Of a stretch of DNA of 64,000 nucleotides, positions 46,538 to 55,211 are shown piece by piece. Made by a program: the position numbers and the translations under genes. The notes beneath the pieces are model-generated. The model had not been told where the DNA came from. It made no database searches and worked only from the letters and a program-made list of their open reading frames with translations. The number at the start of each line of letters is the position of its first letter. The first letter of the stretch is position 1. The stretch comes from Tenacibaculum maritimum NCIMB 2154 (GTDB lineage Bacteria > Bacteroidota > Bacteroidia > Flavobacteriales > Flavobacteriaceae), in NCBI RefSeq assembly GCF_900119795.1, contig NZ_LT634361.1, positions 2,899,001-2,963,000 of the forward strand, in the 5' to 3' direction.

Positions 46538-47257
46538 ATGAGTGAGTTAGGTGATAATAGATTTGATTTTTATATTACAAATGATGAAGATATTAATGTG
46601 AAGTTTGATTATTTTAAAATTATAAAAAAGAACGCACATTATATTATTCATATTAAAAATTTAGAAAAGGATGTTAGATCCATGCTATTTGAGGGTAGCG
46701 AGTATTTTATCTCAGATGGGATATATTTAATGATTAGTTTTCGTGTTATAAAAAATAGTTTAAATGAAGAGAATGTTGATTTTAAAAATATTAAAATCAT
46801 AGTTGACTCAGAGAGTAGTATACAGTTGTATTCTAATAATTTTTATGCAAATTTAGTTTACTCATGGAAAAAAAATGAGTCATCATATCATTGGAGTGAT
46901 TTTAAATCAGAATTCAAAAGAAGAGTGTGGATATATGCTTGTAGTCGCTTAAAGAGTGTCAATACAGAGTTTATATCTAATGGTAATATTTATATTGATT
47001 TGGAAAACATAAATTCAGAAAGCGAAATGTATTGTTATTTAGGAGAGGTATTTTTTGGTTATAGAGGATATATTGGTAATAATTTGAGTGCTTTTAAAGA
47101 CTGTCTATTAGATGTAAAAGATGTAACTAATGTTAAAATTATTTTTAGAGATAAAATGAAACAAACTGAAACAGCCAAAAAATATAATATTAATTATGGA
47201 GATGAAATATTAAATATTTTAGACTATCATGAAATTAAATATGAAATTTTAAATTAA
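46538..47257 (+). CDS. cassette 12 immunity protein
   Basis: 239 aa, 18 bp behind the tip. Family not recognised. Intact although the tip gene has no start. Confidence 0.68.
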   Translation: MSELGDNRFDFYITNDEDINVKFDYFKIIKKNAHYIIHIKNLEKDVRSMLFEGSEYFISDGIYLMISFRVIKNSLNEENVDFKNIKIIVDSESSIQLYSNNFYANLVYSWKKNESSYHWSDFKSEFKRRVWIYACSRLKSVNTEFISNGNIYIDLENINSESEMYCYLGEVFFGYRGYIGNNLSAFKDCLLDVKDVTNVKIIFRDKMKQTETAKKYNINYGDEILNILDYHEIKYEILN

Positions 47258-47261
47258 ATCC

Positions 47262-47401
47262 CCCGCTAGTACAAGCATCATACTCGTGCCGAGCACGAGT
47301 AAGTTTAACAAATAATACTAAAAGCAAAAAACCACGACACAAGTTGTGGTTTTTTAGTGGAATGCCTAGTTTGGTTATGACGATTTTTAAAAGCGTATAG
47401 T
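47262..47401. repeat. cassette linker 12/13: REP-like palindrome plus terminator
   Basis: CTAGTACAAGCATCATACTCGTGCC palindrome variant. Terminator at 47326-47355. Stem B follows. Confidence 0.85.
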
Positions 47402-47555
47402 TAAACATCATAAGATTACTTGGATATTTAATGAAGGTTCTTTTATTCCTTCTGGAAAAATAAAAGACGGTAAGCAATATGCTATAATAACCGACCATCT
47501 GGGAACACCAACCCAAGCATACACCAGTACAGGTGAAAAAATATGGGAACAAGAA

Positions 47556-48176
47556 TTGGATTTAAACGGAAGAGTTCGTAGTATTGTAGGTAAAGATGGT
47601 TTTTGTAACATACGTTTTCAAGGACAGGTATATGATGATGATATCCAACTCTGTTACAATAGATTTAGGTGGTATGATGATGTTGATGGACGGTATATTT
47701 CAAAAGACCCGATTGGACTACTGAGTGGTGAATATGGGTTCTATAATTATGTTGGGGATAGTAATAGCTGGGTGGATCCGTTTGGGTTAAAAAGCAAAAC
47801 TTATGGAAAATATGATTCAAAAGATAAAGCTGCTAAAGCTGTTTTAAAAAATGCTAATAGAAGATCTATAAAAAAGAATAAAGAATTTGGAGGTTTTATT
47901 TATAAAAAAGACGGAAAATATCATGCCACTAGACCTACCGAGGGAAGTGCAACAGGCTATATGCCTAAAAGTTCTCTACATAAAGTTCCTAAAGATGCAG
48001 AGATAGTAGGTGATTATCACACACATGGAGCTGAAATGCCTGGCTATGATAGCAATAATTTCTCTCCAGCAGACAAAAGAATTCACAGTATGGCACCATC
48101 TGGACATACCTCATATTTAGGTACTCCAAGCGAAGGCTTTAAACAAATGACTAATGGTATAATTACAAAATTATGA
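47556..48176 (+). CDS. cassette 13: lineage B Rhs stem with DUF4329/JAB-like tip
   Basis: The tip of about 125 residues has EFGGFIYKKDGKYHATRPTEG, then DAEIVGDYHTHGAEMPG, FSPADKRI and SYLGTPSEG. The HTH motif with a later Ser/Asp pair is the JAB metalloprotease-like arrangement of the DUF4329 domain common at Rhs C-termini. A zinc peptidase or isopeptidase activity is possible. It overlaps the immunity gene by 4 bp (ATGA). Confidence 0.8.
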   Translation: MDLNGRVRSIVGKDGFCNIRFQGQVYDDDIQLCYNRFRWYDDVDGRYISKDPIGLLSGEYGFYNYVGDSNSWVDPFGLKSKTYGKYDSKDKAAKAVLKNANRRSIKKNKEFGGFIYKKDGKYHATRPTEGSATGYMPKSSLHKVPKDAEIVGDYHTHGAEMPGYDSNNFSPADKRIHSMAPSGHTSYLGTPSEGFKQMTNGIITKL

Positions 48177-48823
48177 TTTATAAAAAATTTTATCTTTCTG
48201 ACTTTAAAAAAAATATTTTTCCTAAAGAAGGAAGTAAAGCTTGGCTAAAACTACCTAACAACAATAAAGATTTTTTTATAGAAGAAAAAGATGAAATCAA
48301 AATAACTCACTTTAGAAATTATAAAGGGGAAGATTTTGAGTTTAATAATTTAACTATAAAAAACATATACAAAGGTGAATTTGGAGGACATATAGAAATT
48401 TTTAATAATCTAACTAAGCATAAGGAGATTATAGAAGAGGCCTATATAAAATATGTTTTTTCATTTAAAGGTAGTTATTATTTTATAAGATCTTTAAATC
48501 ATATGGGATATTCTTTAGGTGAAGTTTATGAATTTTTTTACAATAAAGAGTTCAGTTATAAAAAAGTTTTAGATTTAAAAAAATCTTGCGAAGCTTATAC
48601 TATTAAAAATGATAAATTTTATATATTATTGGAGGATGAAATAGTTGAAATAACAAAAACTATAAATCTGGAAATAAAAAGTATATGTAAAAACATCCCT
48701 TTCGGCATACTATATCCAAACTCTTTAATAAAAATAGATAATATTTTCTATATTGGAATGAGGAGTGGTTTAGGCAAGGTAAATATTGAGAATAAAAAAA
48801 TAGAATATTTAACCCTCCGCTAG
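48173..48823 (+). CDS. cassette 13 immunity protein
   Basis: 216 aa. Strand-rich, with propeller-like repeats (HKEIIEEAYIKYVFSFKGSYYFIRSL). Coupled to the toxin by an ATGA overlap. No family recognised. Confidence 0.7.
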   Translation: MIYKKFYLSDFKKNIFPKEGSKAWLKLPNNNKDFFIEEKDEIKITHFRNYKGEDFEFNNLTIKNIYKGEFGGHIEIFNNLTKHKEIIEEAYIKYVFSFKGSYYFIRSLNHMGYSLGEVYEFFYNKEFSYKKVLDLKKSCEAYTIKNDKFYILLEDEIVEITKTINLEIKSICKNIPFGILYPNSLIKIDNIFYIGMRSGLGKVNIENKKIEYLTLR

Positions 48824-48954
48824 CGCAAGCATCATACTCGTGCCGAGTACGAGTAATTTTAACAAATAATACTAAAAACGAAAAACCACAGCGCAAGTTG
48901 TGGTTTTTTAGTGGAACGCCTAGTTTTGTTATGACAGTTTTTAAAAATGTATAG
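48822..48954. repeat. cassette linker 13/14: REP-like palindrome plus terminator
   Basis: The palindrome directly follows the immunity stop. Terminator at 48880-48909 in the CAGCGCAAG variant. Matches the linker at 62705-62840 in having AAAAATGTATAG instead of AAAAGCGTATAG. Confidence 0.85.
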
Positions 48955-49109
48955 TTAAACACCATAAGATTACTTGGATATTTGATGAAGGTTCTTTTAT
49001 TCCTTCTGGAAAAATAAAAGACGGTAAGCAATATGCTATAATAACCGACCATCTAGGAACACCAACCCAAGCATACACCAGTACAGGTGAAAAAATATGG
49101 GAACAAGAA

Positions 49110-49685
49110 TTGGATTTAAACGGAAGAGTTCGTAGTATTGTAGGTAAAGATGGTTTTTGTAACATACGTTTTCAAGGACAGGTATATGATGATGATATCC
49201 AACTCTGTTACAATAGATTTAGGTGGTATGATGATGTTGATGGCAGGTATATTTCAAAAGACCCGATTGGACTACTGAGTGGTGAATATGGGTTCTATAA
49301 TTATGTTGGGGATTCTAATGGTTGGATTGACCCAATGGGACTGGAAAAAACGTATTTAAAAAAGAACGGAGGTAGTAATGATGTGGATTTTATTACCGAG
49401 CATTCAAAGAAACATAAATTTGATTCTAGTCGTAACTCTACAAAAAACAGGAGTCAATTTGGAGAAAATATAGATGTTAAAAAACTAAGAGAAGATACTA
49501 TGAAAAATCCCGATAAAATTGAGACAAAACTTGACCGTGAAGGAAACTTATATGCTACAAAGTATATAAAAGATTATGATTTCAATATAAGTACGGCAGA
49601 TACACCAACTGGAAAACATAGAGTATTTATTAACCACATAGACCCAACAAGGTCAAGTCAATTTCCTTATGTACCAAGAAACTAA
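49110..49685 (+). CDS. cassette 14: lineage B Rhs stem with unknown basic tip
   Basis: Tip of about 112 residues: DSSRNSTKNRSQFGENIDVKKLREDTMKNPDKI, KYIKDYDFNISTADTPTGKHRVFINH, SSQFPY. The conserved-looking TGKHRVFINH strand and the overall layout recall polymorphic toxin tips, but I cannot name the family. The immunity gene overlaps by 17 bp. Confidence 0.73.
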   Translation: MDLNGRVRSIVGKDGFCNIRFQGQVYDDDIQLCYNRFRWYDDVDGRYISKDPIGLLSGEYGFYNYVGDSNGWIDPMGLEKTYLKKNGGSNDVDFITEHSKKHKFDSSRNSTKNRSQFGENIDVKKLREDTMKNPDKIETKLDREGNLYATKYIKDYDFNISTADTPTGKHRVFINHIDPTRSSQFPYVPRN

Positions 49686-50109
49686 TAAGATTGAACTTAA
49701 GCTAAATTATATAGATCAAGTTTCATCTACAATATTTGACGGAATTTTATTTAATGATATTTATTATATCGACATTATAATTGATGGTATTAATATCAGA
49801 AATAATGAAGGGTTTGAGGAGATAATGATTGTCTTCTCAGAAATCAAAAATAGTATTTCAAAAAGCGGAAAGTATTTAATAATCACATCTGCTAGTGGAA
49901 TAGCTGATGATGGTGGATGGGAAGGCGTAAATGTTTTATTAAAGAACTCTTTTGTAAAATGGAAGATAGAATTTGAAAAAAATATATATAATTACAGTTT
50001 TTCAAAAGATAATTTGCTAAAAGAAATATCAAAAATAGAATTAAAAATAAAAAATATACCCTCAAACAAATTAGAACCTAAATGGATTGATTTTCCTGAA
50101 GAGTGGTAG
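49669..50109 (+). CDS. cassette 14 immunity protein
   Basis: 146 aa, starting inside the toxin's last codons. ITSASGIADDGGWEGVNVLLKNSFVKWKIEF suggests a beta sandwich or sheet; family not recognised. Confidence 0.7.
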   Translation: MYQETNKIELKLNYIDQVSSTIFDGILFNDIYYIDIIIDGINIRNNEGFEEIMIVFSEIKNSISKSGKYLIITSASGIADDGGWEGVNVLLKNSFVKWKIEFEKNIYNYSFSKDNLLKEISKIELKIKNIPSNKLEPKWIDFPEEW

Positions 50110-50374
50110 AAAGCAATAATGATAAAGGAATAGCTATTCAAGTAAGATAAACTGATTTTAGAAATGTGGACGGAGTGCCTGTTATTCTAGGGAATACCAT
50201 TTTAAAAATATACATGGAAAAACCGTTATTATACAAGAGCATAGTTTAGGTCATACTAAGGCCGCACCAAATCGTGGTAAAGAACCACATTATAATACTA
50301 GGGATCTTGATGATTTTGGAGAGGTTAATAGAACAGGAAGTTACCCTGGGACACATAGTCATTATAATTTTTAA
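50110..50374 (+). pseudogene. decayed HNH/endonuclease VII-like toxin tip
   Basis: A frame ending at 50374 reads HGKTVIIQEHSLGHTKAAPNRGKEPHYNTRD and GSYPGTHSHYNF, the pattern of HNH/endonuclease VII-type Rhs tips (IIQEHS-GH ... PHYN ... HY-F). Just upstream another frame gives NVDGVPVILGN, so a frameshift near 50190 separates the two halves. No stem, junction motif or linker remains. Confidence 0.75.
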
Positions 50375-50386
50375 TATTTTTTACAA

Positions 50387-50797
50387 ATGAATTTAATAGA
50401 AATAGTCGGTCAGAATCATTTTTTGACAAAATTATACCCAAAAGGAATTAATTCTTTATCAATAGCTAGTTTAAGCTCTGACTTTTCGCGTGTTTATATA
50501 AATATACGAACTCAAGATGTTCCTAGTTTGTTTATTAAAAAGTATGGAGAATGGAAGAAAGATTATGATACTTTAGAATTTAAATTTATAGGTAGTTTAG
50601 TTTCTTTTATTAATGTTTGTGGCTGGGATGTTAATAATAAAGAAGAATGCAGCTACGATTTTCAACTTACTGAAAATGGAATTTCATTAAAATTTTGGAA
50701 AGATGATAAGTGGTCTATAGAAATAGGATTAAAGGTTTTAACTTTTCAATCTTGTGTAACATATATTAAAGAAGAAAATGACTATTACCCCCACTAG
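50387..50797 (+). CDS. orphan immunity protein behind the decayed HNH-like tip
   Basis: 136 aa, intact, 12 bp after the dead toxin. Soluble alpha/beta protein (SRVYINIRTQDVPSLFIKKYGEWKKDYDTLEFKF), family not recognised. The stop merges with the REP-like palindrome that the IS interrupts. Confidence 0.66.
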   Translation: MNLIEIVGQNHFLTKLYPKGINSLSIASLSSDFSRVYINIRTQDVPSLFIKKYGEWKKDYDTLEFKFIGSLVSFINVCGWDVNNKEECSYDFQLTENGISLKFWKDDKWSIEIGLKVLTFQSCVTYIKEENDYYPH

Positions 50798-50820
50798 TGC
50801 AAGCATCATGCTTGTGCCGA
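50790..50820. repeat. left half of a REP-like linker split by the IS element
   Basis: CTAGTGCAAGCATCATGCTTGTGCCGA ends at 50820, and the expected continuation (CCGAGTGCGAGTAAG) resumes at 52089 after the insertion. Confidence 0.85.
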
Positions 50821-50874
50821 TGTAGGCTTCCCCTTTTTCGAACTGATTATTAATCCAAATATATGAATTTTACG

Positions 50875-50932
50875 TTTTAAAACAGGATTGACATTTTTCA
50901 TTATATTTTTTTATGTCAATCCTGTTTTAAAA
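50875..50932. terminator. perfect 20-bp hairpin at the 3' end of the IS transposase
   Basis: Arms 50875-50894 and 50913-50932 are exact reverse complements around an 18-base T-rich loop. The right arm contains the orfB stop codon, so the hairpin overlaps the gene end. Confidence 0.8.
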
Positions 50933-51680
50933 TGCGCCCAGCGGCAGCGACACAATGTTGTTTCGCATACGGGATTGGAGCCATATCGTCCAAAGCATCA
51001 TGCGGTCTAAAATTATTGTAATCGTGCATCCATATCTGGGTTTGCTCTCTGACTTGATGAATGTTTTCAAAAATATATTTATTTAAAACCCCTCGTCTAT
51101 ATGAACCGTTAAAACGTTCTATAAAAGCATTTTGTGTGGGTTTTCCTGGTTCTATATATTTAAAATCAATTTCATGCATAGCACTCCAAGTAGCGGTTAA
51201 ATTAGCTATAAATTCCGGACCATTATCCATACGTATCTTTTGTGGTTTACCTTTACGTTTTAACAGATGATTTAAAACGTAAACTATTCTATTACTAGGT
51301 AACGAAAAATCTACTTCTATATGTAAAGCCTCTCTATTAAAATCATCTATGATAGTAAAGCCTCTAAATCTTTTTTTATTCTCTAATACATCTGTTACAA
51401 AATCCATACTCCAAGTTTGGTTGAGTTCTGTAGGAACTATTAAAGGTTCTTTTATTCTTGCTGGCAAACGTTTCTTCACCTTCCTTCTCAGTGGTAAACC
51501 TAGTGCTACATAAACTCGATGAACTCGCTTGTGATTCCATGGATTCCCTTCATTGCGTAGTCGTTTATAAGCTTTCCAAAATCCTTCCTCACAATGGTCA
51601 ATAGCCTTTTGTTTTAAGGCTAATTCAATTGGTGTATCGTCTTGTAATTTTGGCTTATAATAATATACGCTTTTACTCAT
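50916..51680 (-). CDS. IS3-family transposase OrfB (DDE integrase domain)
   Basis: 254 aa from the internal ATG, but the frame continues upstream to about 51768 and encodes the usual IS3 orfB lead (LSHYGISRACRVLKMSKSVYYY). Catalytic residues are visible: Asp in WSMDFVTD, Asp in RMDNGPEF and Glu in AFIERFNGSYRR. Expression is expected mainly as an OrfAB fusion through a -1 shift at the A AAA AAG heptamer (minus strand, 51761-51767) just before the orfA stop. Confidence 0.93.
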   Translation of the reverse strand: MSKSVYYYKPKLQDDTPIELALKQKAIDHCEEGFWKAYKRLRNEGNPWNHKRVHRVYVALGLPLRRKVKKRLPARIKEPLIVPTELNQTWSMDFVTDVLENKKRFRGFTIIDDFNREALHIEVDFSLPSNRIVYVLNHLLKRKGKPQKIRMDNGPEFIANLTATWSAMHEIDFKYIEPGKPTQNAFIERFNGSYRRGVLNKYIFENIHQVREQTQIWMHDYNNFRPHDALDDMAPIPYAKQHCVAAAGRILKQD

Positions 51681-51754
51681 TTTTAAAACCCGACATGCCC
51701 TGCTTATGCCGTAATGAGAAAGGTCAATACTTAAGGAGCGCTTAACGCAAGGCT

Positions 51755-52021
51755 TTAAAGCTTTTTTTCGATAATCTCCTTTGCCATTTGGTGATCTAAT
51801 GCAAGAGTAGCATACATTTGCTTTAATTTTCGATTTTCTTCCTCTAATTCCTTTAGACGTTTGAGCTCTTTAACATTCATACCTGCGTATTTACTACGCC
51901 ATTTATAAAATGTTGCCGAACTAACTCCATGTTCTCTGGAAATTGCTTCTACGGTTCTACCGTTTTCGTATTCCTTTAAAATCTTTGCGATTTGCTGGGG
52001 GCTAAATTTACTTTTCCTCAT
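51755..52021 (-). CDS. IS3-family transposase OrfA (helix-turn-helix)
   Basis: 88 aa. KFSPQQIAKILKEYENGRTVEAISREHGVSSATFYKWRSKYAGM is the helix-turn-helix, followed by a leucine-rich coiled coil (LKRLKELEEENRKLKQMYATLALDHQMAKEII). It ends in EKKL-stop, with GAA AAA AAG CTT TAA giving the canonical IS3 slippery heptamer. Confidence 0.93.
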   Translation of the reverse strand: MRKSKFSPQQIAKILKEYENGRTVEAISREHGVSSATFYKWRSKYAGMNVKELKRLKELEEENRKLKQMYATLALDHQMAKEIIEKKL

Positions 52022-52088
52022 AATTACTGTTTAAATTTAATACTTTTTTTTATACTTTTAAACAGTTCGGTTTGTAGGGAAGCTTACA

Positions 52089-52199
52089 CCGAGTGCGAGT
52101 AAGTTTAACAAATAATACTAAAAGCAAAAAACCACGACACAAGTTGTGGTTTTTTAGTGGAATGCCTAGTTTGGTTATGACAGTTTTTAAAAGCGTATA
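52089..52199. repeat. right half of the split linker, with terminator, before cassette 15
   Basis: CCGAGTGCGAGTAAGTTTAAC continues the linker interrupted at 50820. Terminator at 52126-52155. Stem B follows. Confidence 0.85.
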
Positions 52200-52355
52200 G
52201 TTAAACACCATAAGATTACTTGGATATTTGATGAAGGTTCTTTTATTCCTTCTGGAAAAATAAAAGACGGTAAGCAATATGCTATAATAACCGACCATCT
52301 AGGAACACCAACCCAAGCATACACCAGTACAGGTGAAAAAATATGGGAACAAGAA

Positions 52356-52952
52356 TTGGATTTAAACGGAAGAGTTCGTAGTATTGTAGGTAAAGATGGT
52401 TTTTGTAACATACGTTTTCAAGGACAGGTATATGATGATGATATCCAACTCTGTTACAATAGATTTAGGTGGTATGATGATGTTGATGGACGGTATATTT
52501 CAAAAGACCCGATTGGACTACTGAGTGGTGAATATGGGTTCTATAATTATGTTGGGGATTCTAATGGTTGGGTGGATCCGTTTGGTTTAGAGCCTATTTT
52601 GGTTAATCCAAAAGATGTTAATTTTTCGCAAATTTCAATTAACACTAAAATGAGTGATGCAGGTGGGAATCCTATTAAAATTAATGATATGATTAAGAAG
52701 GTAAAAGCAGCTAATACAAAAAAAGGAGGGAATGAGATTATGGAAAATATGAAACCTATTAGGGTTAAGAATCATAAAGGACAGTTGGTTAGTTTGGATA
52801 ATCGTCGTTTATATATAGCAAGAAAATCTAAGTCTAAAGTTATATCTATTGAGATGATAACAGATGTTGAGACCTTTAAGCAATTGACAACTAGATTAAG
52901 AAATAATGGTCTTTCTAATGATGGAACTAAAAAATTACCAACTTGTGGTTAA
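52356..52952 (+). CDS. cassette 15: lineage B Rhs stem with ParB-like tip
   Basis: The tip of about 120 residues has VNPKDVNFSQISINTKMSD, MKPIRVKNHKGQLVSLDNRRLYIARKSKSKVISIEMI and ends KLPTCG. The PIRV...LDNRRLYIAR segment resembles the ParB/sulfiredoxin-like fold (GNHRL-AA motif) used by some nuclease toxins; activity tentative. It ends in Cys-Gly like four other unrelated tips. Confidence 0.75.
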   Translation: MDLNGRVRSIVGKDGFCNIRFQGQVYDDDIQLCYNRFRWYDDVDGRYISKDPIGLLSGEYGFYNYVGDSNGWVDPFGLEPILVNPKDVNFSQISINTKMSDAGGNPIKINDMIKKVKAANTKKGGNEIMENMKPIRVKNHKGQLVSLDNRRLYIARKSKSKVISIEMITDVETFKQLTTRLRNNGLSNDGTKKLPTCG

Positions 52953-52956
52953 GGGT

Positions 52957-53406
52957 ATGAAAGAAGGTTTATTAGTACATGGTTTTGAGGTTTGGCAAGA
53001 TCCTCAGTGTGATCCTATAGTTGAATTTGTAGCAGATAATTTATTTTATTATTTTAAATGTTGGAATGTGAAATCTCCACCTAAGAGTGAAAATTTTTTA
53101 GGGTTGTTTCATTGCAAGAATGTAGAATCTATAAAATATGTAAACCCATATGAAACATATCCATTTTTAGAAGAGTTAGATTATAAGTGTTATTATTATG
53201 AATTAAAGAATTCGACTTGGTTGCAAGAGTGGCGTAGATTAAAATTAAAAAGAGAGCCTAATTGGTCGAAATATAACTCAATAAATTATAAACATTTTAT
53301 ACTTATGACTAGAGAGTCTTATATAGAGATAATATCTAGTGGAATTGAGTTTAAAAAAGTAAAGAAAACTAAGAATAAATTAAACTTATGGAGTAAGTTA
53401 GTTTAA
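52957..53406 (+). CDS. cassette 15 immunity protein
   Basis: 149 aa from ATG 52957, preceded by GGTTAAGGG; an in-frame ATG at 52906 would overlap the toxin by 46 bp and is less likely. Acidic N-terminal half, basic end (KKVKKTKNK). No family recognised. Confidence 0.68.
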   Translation: MKEGLLVHGFEVWQDPQCDPIVEFVADNLFYYFKCWNVKSPPKSENFLGLFHCKNVESIKYVNPYETYPFLEELDYKCYYYELKNSTWLQEWRRLKLKREPNWSKYNSINYKHFILMTRESYIEIISSGIEFKKVKKTKNKLNLWSKLV

Positions 53407-53431
53407 AAACAGGAGGCTTAGGAGCTATACA

Positions 53432-53514
53432 ACAAACAAAAAACCACGACACAAGTTGTGGTTTTTTAGTGGAACGTCTAGTTTGGTTATGACGATTTTT
53501 AAAAGCGTATAGTC
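53432..53514. repeat. shortened linker 15/16 with terminator only
   Basis: The REP-like palindrome and the TTTAACAAATAATAC block are missing. The terminator at 53438-53467 and the GGTTATGACGATTTTTAAAAGCG block are kept. Confidence 0.82.
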
Positions 53515-53610
53515 AAACACCATAAGATTACTTGGATATTTGATGAAGGTTCTTTTATTCCTTCTGGAAAAATAAAAGACAACAAAAAATTTAGTATTTT
53601 AGCTAACCAT

Positions 53611-54162
53611 TTGGGCACACCTACACAAATGTATGATGAGAAAGGTGAGCAAGTATGGGAACGTTCTTTAGATTTAAACGGAAAAGTAATTAATGGTAGT
53701 AATGCACCCTGCCCTTTTCTATATCAAGGGCAATACTATGATAAAGAGATTGAATTAGCCTATAATAGGTTTCGTTATTACGATCCTGATGATGGCAGGT
53801 ATATTTCTAAAGATCCGATTGGACTACTGAGTGGTGAATATGGGTTCTATAATTATGTTGGGGATAGTAATAGCTGGGTGGATCCGTTTGGGTTGGATTT
53901 TATGGATATGGTGGCTAGTTCGATTCAGAGAACTGGAAGAAAATTTCAAGGTGCTGAGATATATAAGTTTATCAAAAAAGCGAAAGGAGATTCATTTAAT
54001 TTCAAAAAAGGTGATTATTTCTATTTAGACAACTTACATAAGGATCATTTTGAAACATTTTCAAAAAATGATTCTTCTAAAGGTGTTTATAATTTAGATG
54101 GTTCTAAAAATGTAGATAAGACAAAAAAAGCAAGTAACAGAAAAGGTCCAAGTTGTGGATAG
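53611..54162 (+). CDS. cassette 16: lineage A Rhs stem with colicin E3-like RNase tip
   Basis: Short tip (about 87 residues): KGDYFYLDNLHKDHFETF, VYNLDGSKN, ending NRKGPSCG. The D-x-x-H-x-x-H-F-E stretch followed by an LDG turn resembles the catalytic region of E3/cytotoxic ribonucleases, with one residue more between the His and Glu than in cassette 22. Tentative call. Ends in Cys-Gly. Confidence 0.74.
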   Translation: MGTPTQMYDEKGEQVWERSLDLNGKVINGSNAPCPFLYQGQYYDKEIELAYNRFRYYDPDDGRYISKDPIGLLSGEYGFYNYVGDSNSWVDPFGLDFMDMVASSIQRTGRKFQGAEIYKFIKKAKGDSFNFKKGDYFYLDNLHKDHFETFSKNDSSKGVYNLDGSKNVDKTKKASNRKGPSCG

Positions 54163-54173
54163 AAATTAATTTT

Positions 54174-54497
54174 ATGGAAAAAATAAAACAGCAAAGAATT
54201 TTAGATAATAAAAATGATTTAATAGAAAACACATTCTGTTTTGAATTATTTGAGAATAGAATCTTTAATAAATCTAAATGTATTGATTTAATCAATGACG
54301 CAAAGTATTTAAAAAAACATAATCTTTTAAATTCAAGTCTATTAGAAGTGTTAGAGTGGATTACACTTAGTGTTGAACAATGCTTTATCTCAAATAAAGA
54401 TATAACAGATTTATACAAAATCTCTAACTATCAGAAAGAGTATGAATTAGATTGGAATTTAAAATGGAAAAAAGAAATTCAAGAAATAATCAATTGA
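54174..54497 (+). CDS. cassette 16 immunity protein
   Basis: 107 aa from ATG 54174; an alternative in-frame start at 54153 overlaps the toxin. Helical, acidic (SLLEVLEWITLSVEQCFISNKDITDLYKIS). No family recognised. Confidence 0.68.
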   Translation: MEKIKQQRILDNKNDLIENTFCFELFENRIFNKSKCIDLINDAKYLKKHNLLNSSLLEVLEWITLSVEQCFISNKDITDLYKISNYQKEYELDWNLKWKKEIQEIIN

Positions 54498-54789
54498 ATT
54501 CCTTTGACACCTGAGCGGTAACATAAAAATAGGAAATATTAAAAAAAAAAGATAAAAAGAAACGAAAAGTTTAAATGGCTAAACGAAAGCCAAGTACTAA
54601 CCACATTAAACTACGACAAACAGTAACCAATATTGGTTACTGTTTATATATTAGGCAGCTATGTTTTGGCGATCGTTACTAAAAAAAATATAAGAAAGAA
54701 GCTATTTTAACAAGATGACTTATTTTGTTTTTATTGAGTTACAGAATAAAGTATTGCAGTTACAGGTTATAATTGTAGCTTAAAACCGA
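54498..54789. other. non-coding stretch with a 28-bp perfect palindrome
   Basis: No credible gene. AAACAGTAACCAAT and ATTGGTTACTGTTT abut at 54618-54645, making a perfect palindrome followed by ATATATT, a possible terminator. The rest looks like degraded cassette material without recognisable stem. Confidence 0.5.
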
Positions 54790-54854
54790 TAACTCCACTA
54801 GGGCAAGTATCTTGCTTTTGCCGAGTGCGAGTAAGTTTAACAAATAATACTAAA
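54790..54854. repeat. linker 16/17 truncated before the terminator
   Basis: CTAGGGCAAGTATCTTGCTTTTGCC palindrome variant, then GAGTGCGAGTAAGTTTAACAAATAATACTAAAAA joined straight to the stem end ATAATTATGTTGGGG. Terminator and most of the stem are deleted. Confidence 0.85.
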
Positions 54855-55211
54855 AATAATTATGTTGGGGATAGTAATAGCTGGGTGGATCCGTTTGGGT
54901 TAGTATCTCGAACTTATAAAGATGCTTCATATCATAGTAGTAAAGATCGAAAGACGAGTAAAGGAGGTAAAAGTAAGAAACCTAAAGACGGACAGGCTAC
55001 TTTGGATAATTCAACACAAGTGAAAGATTCTTCTCCTAGAAGAGTAGGAGCTAGCGAAGGGGAATTAGTTGTCATAGATAGAACAAGAGTTTTACCTGAT
55101 GGAGCTGAAGAATATCATGGTCACGTTAGAAAATGGAAGGATTTACATGTTGACCAACAAAATGCTTTAAAAAACGCAGGAATTACAAATAGTAAAGGAA
55201 AAATTATATAA
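54825..55211 (+). CDS. cassette 17: tip fused in frame to linker sequence
   Basis: Because of the deletion, a GTG in the linker opens a frame that reads through AACAAATAATACTAAAA into NYVGDSNSWVDPFGL and the tip. The tip (about 110 residues: DGQATLDNSTQVKDSSPRRVGASEGELVVIDRTRVLPDGAEEYHGHVRKW, then NALKNAGITNSKGKII) is a compact polymorphic toxin domain I cannot assign. The toxin stop and immunity start overlap by one base. Confidence 0.72.
   Translation: MRVSLTNNTKNNYVGDSNSWVDPFGLVSRTYKDASYHSSKDRKTSKGGKSKKPKDGQATLDNSTQVKDSSPRRVGASEGELVVIDRTRVLPDGAEEYHGHVRKWKDLHVDQQNALKNAGITNSKGKII

Larger units (their letters stand above)
50821..52088 (-). mobile_element. IS3-family insertion sequence with 4-bp target duplication
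   Basis: 1268 bp. The ends are imperfect inverted repeats: TGTAGGCTTCCC...CGAACTG at 50821-50845, and its counterpart, reading TGTAAGCTTCCC...CGAACTG on the minus strand, at 52062-52088. CCGA on both sides is a 4-bp target duplication that splits a cassette linker. It encodes orfA and orfB on the minus strand. The 4-bp duplication would suit the IS407 group of IS3 (group call tentative). It appears intact. Confidence 0.93.

Noticed and set aside
33592..52411. Repeated 74-codon antisense frame (MLQKPSLPTILRTL...) in eight places
   Set aside because: It is the reverse strand of the lineage B stem, repeated because the stem is repeated. No ribosome-binding site and no independent conservation signal.
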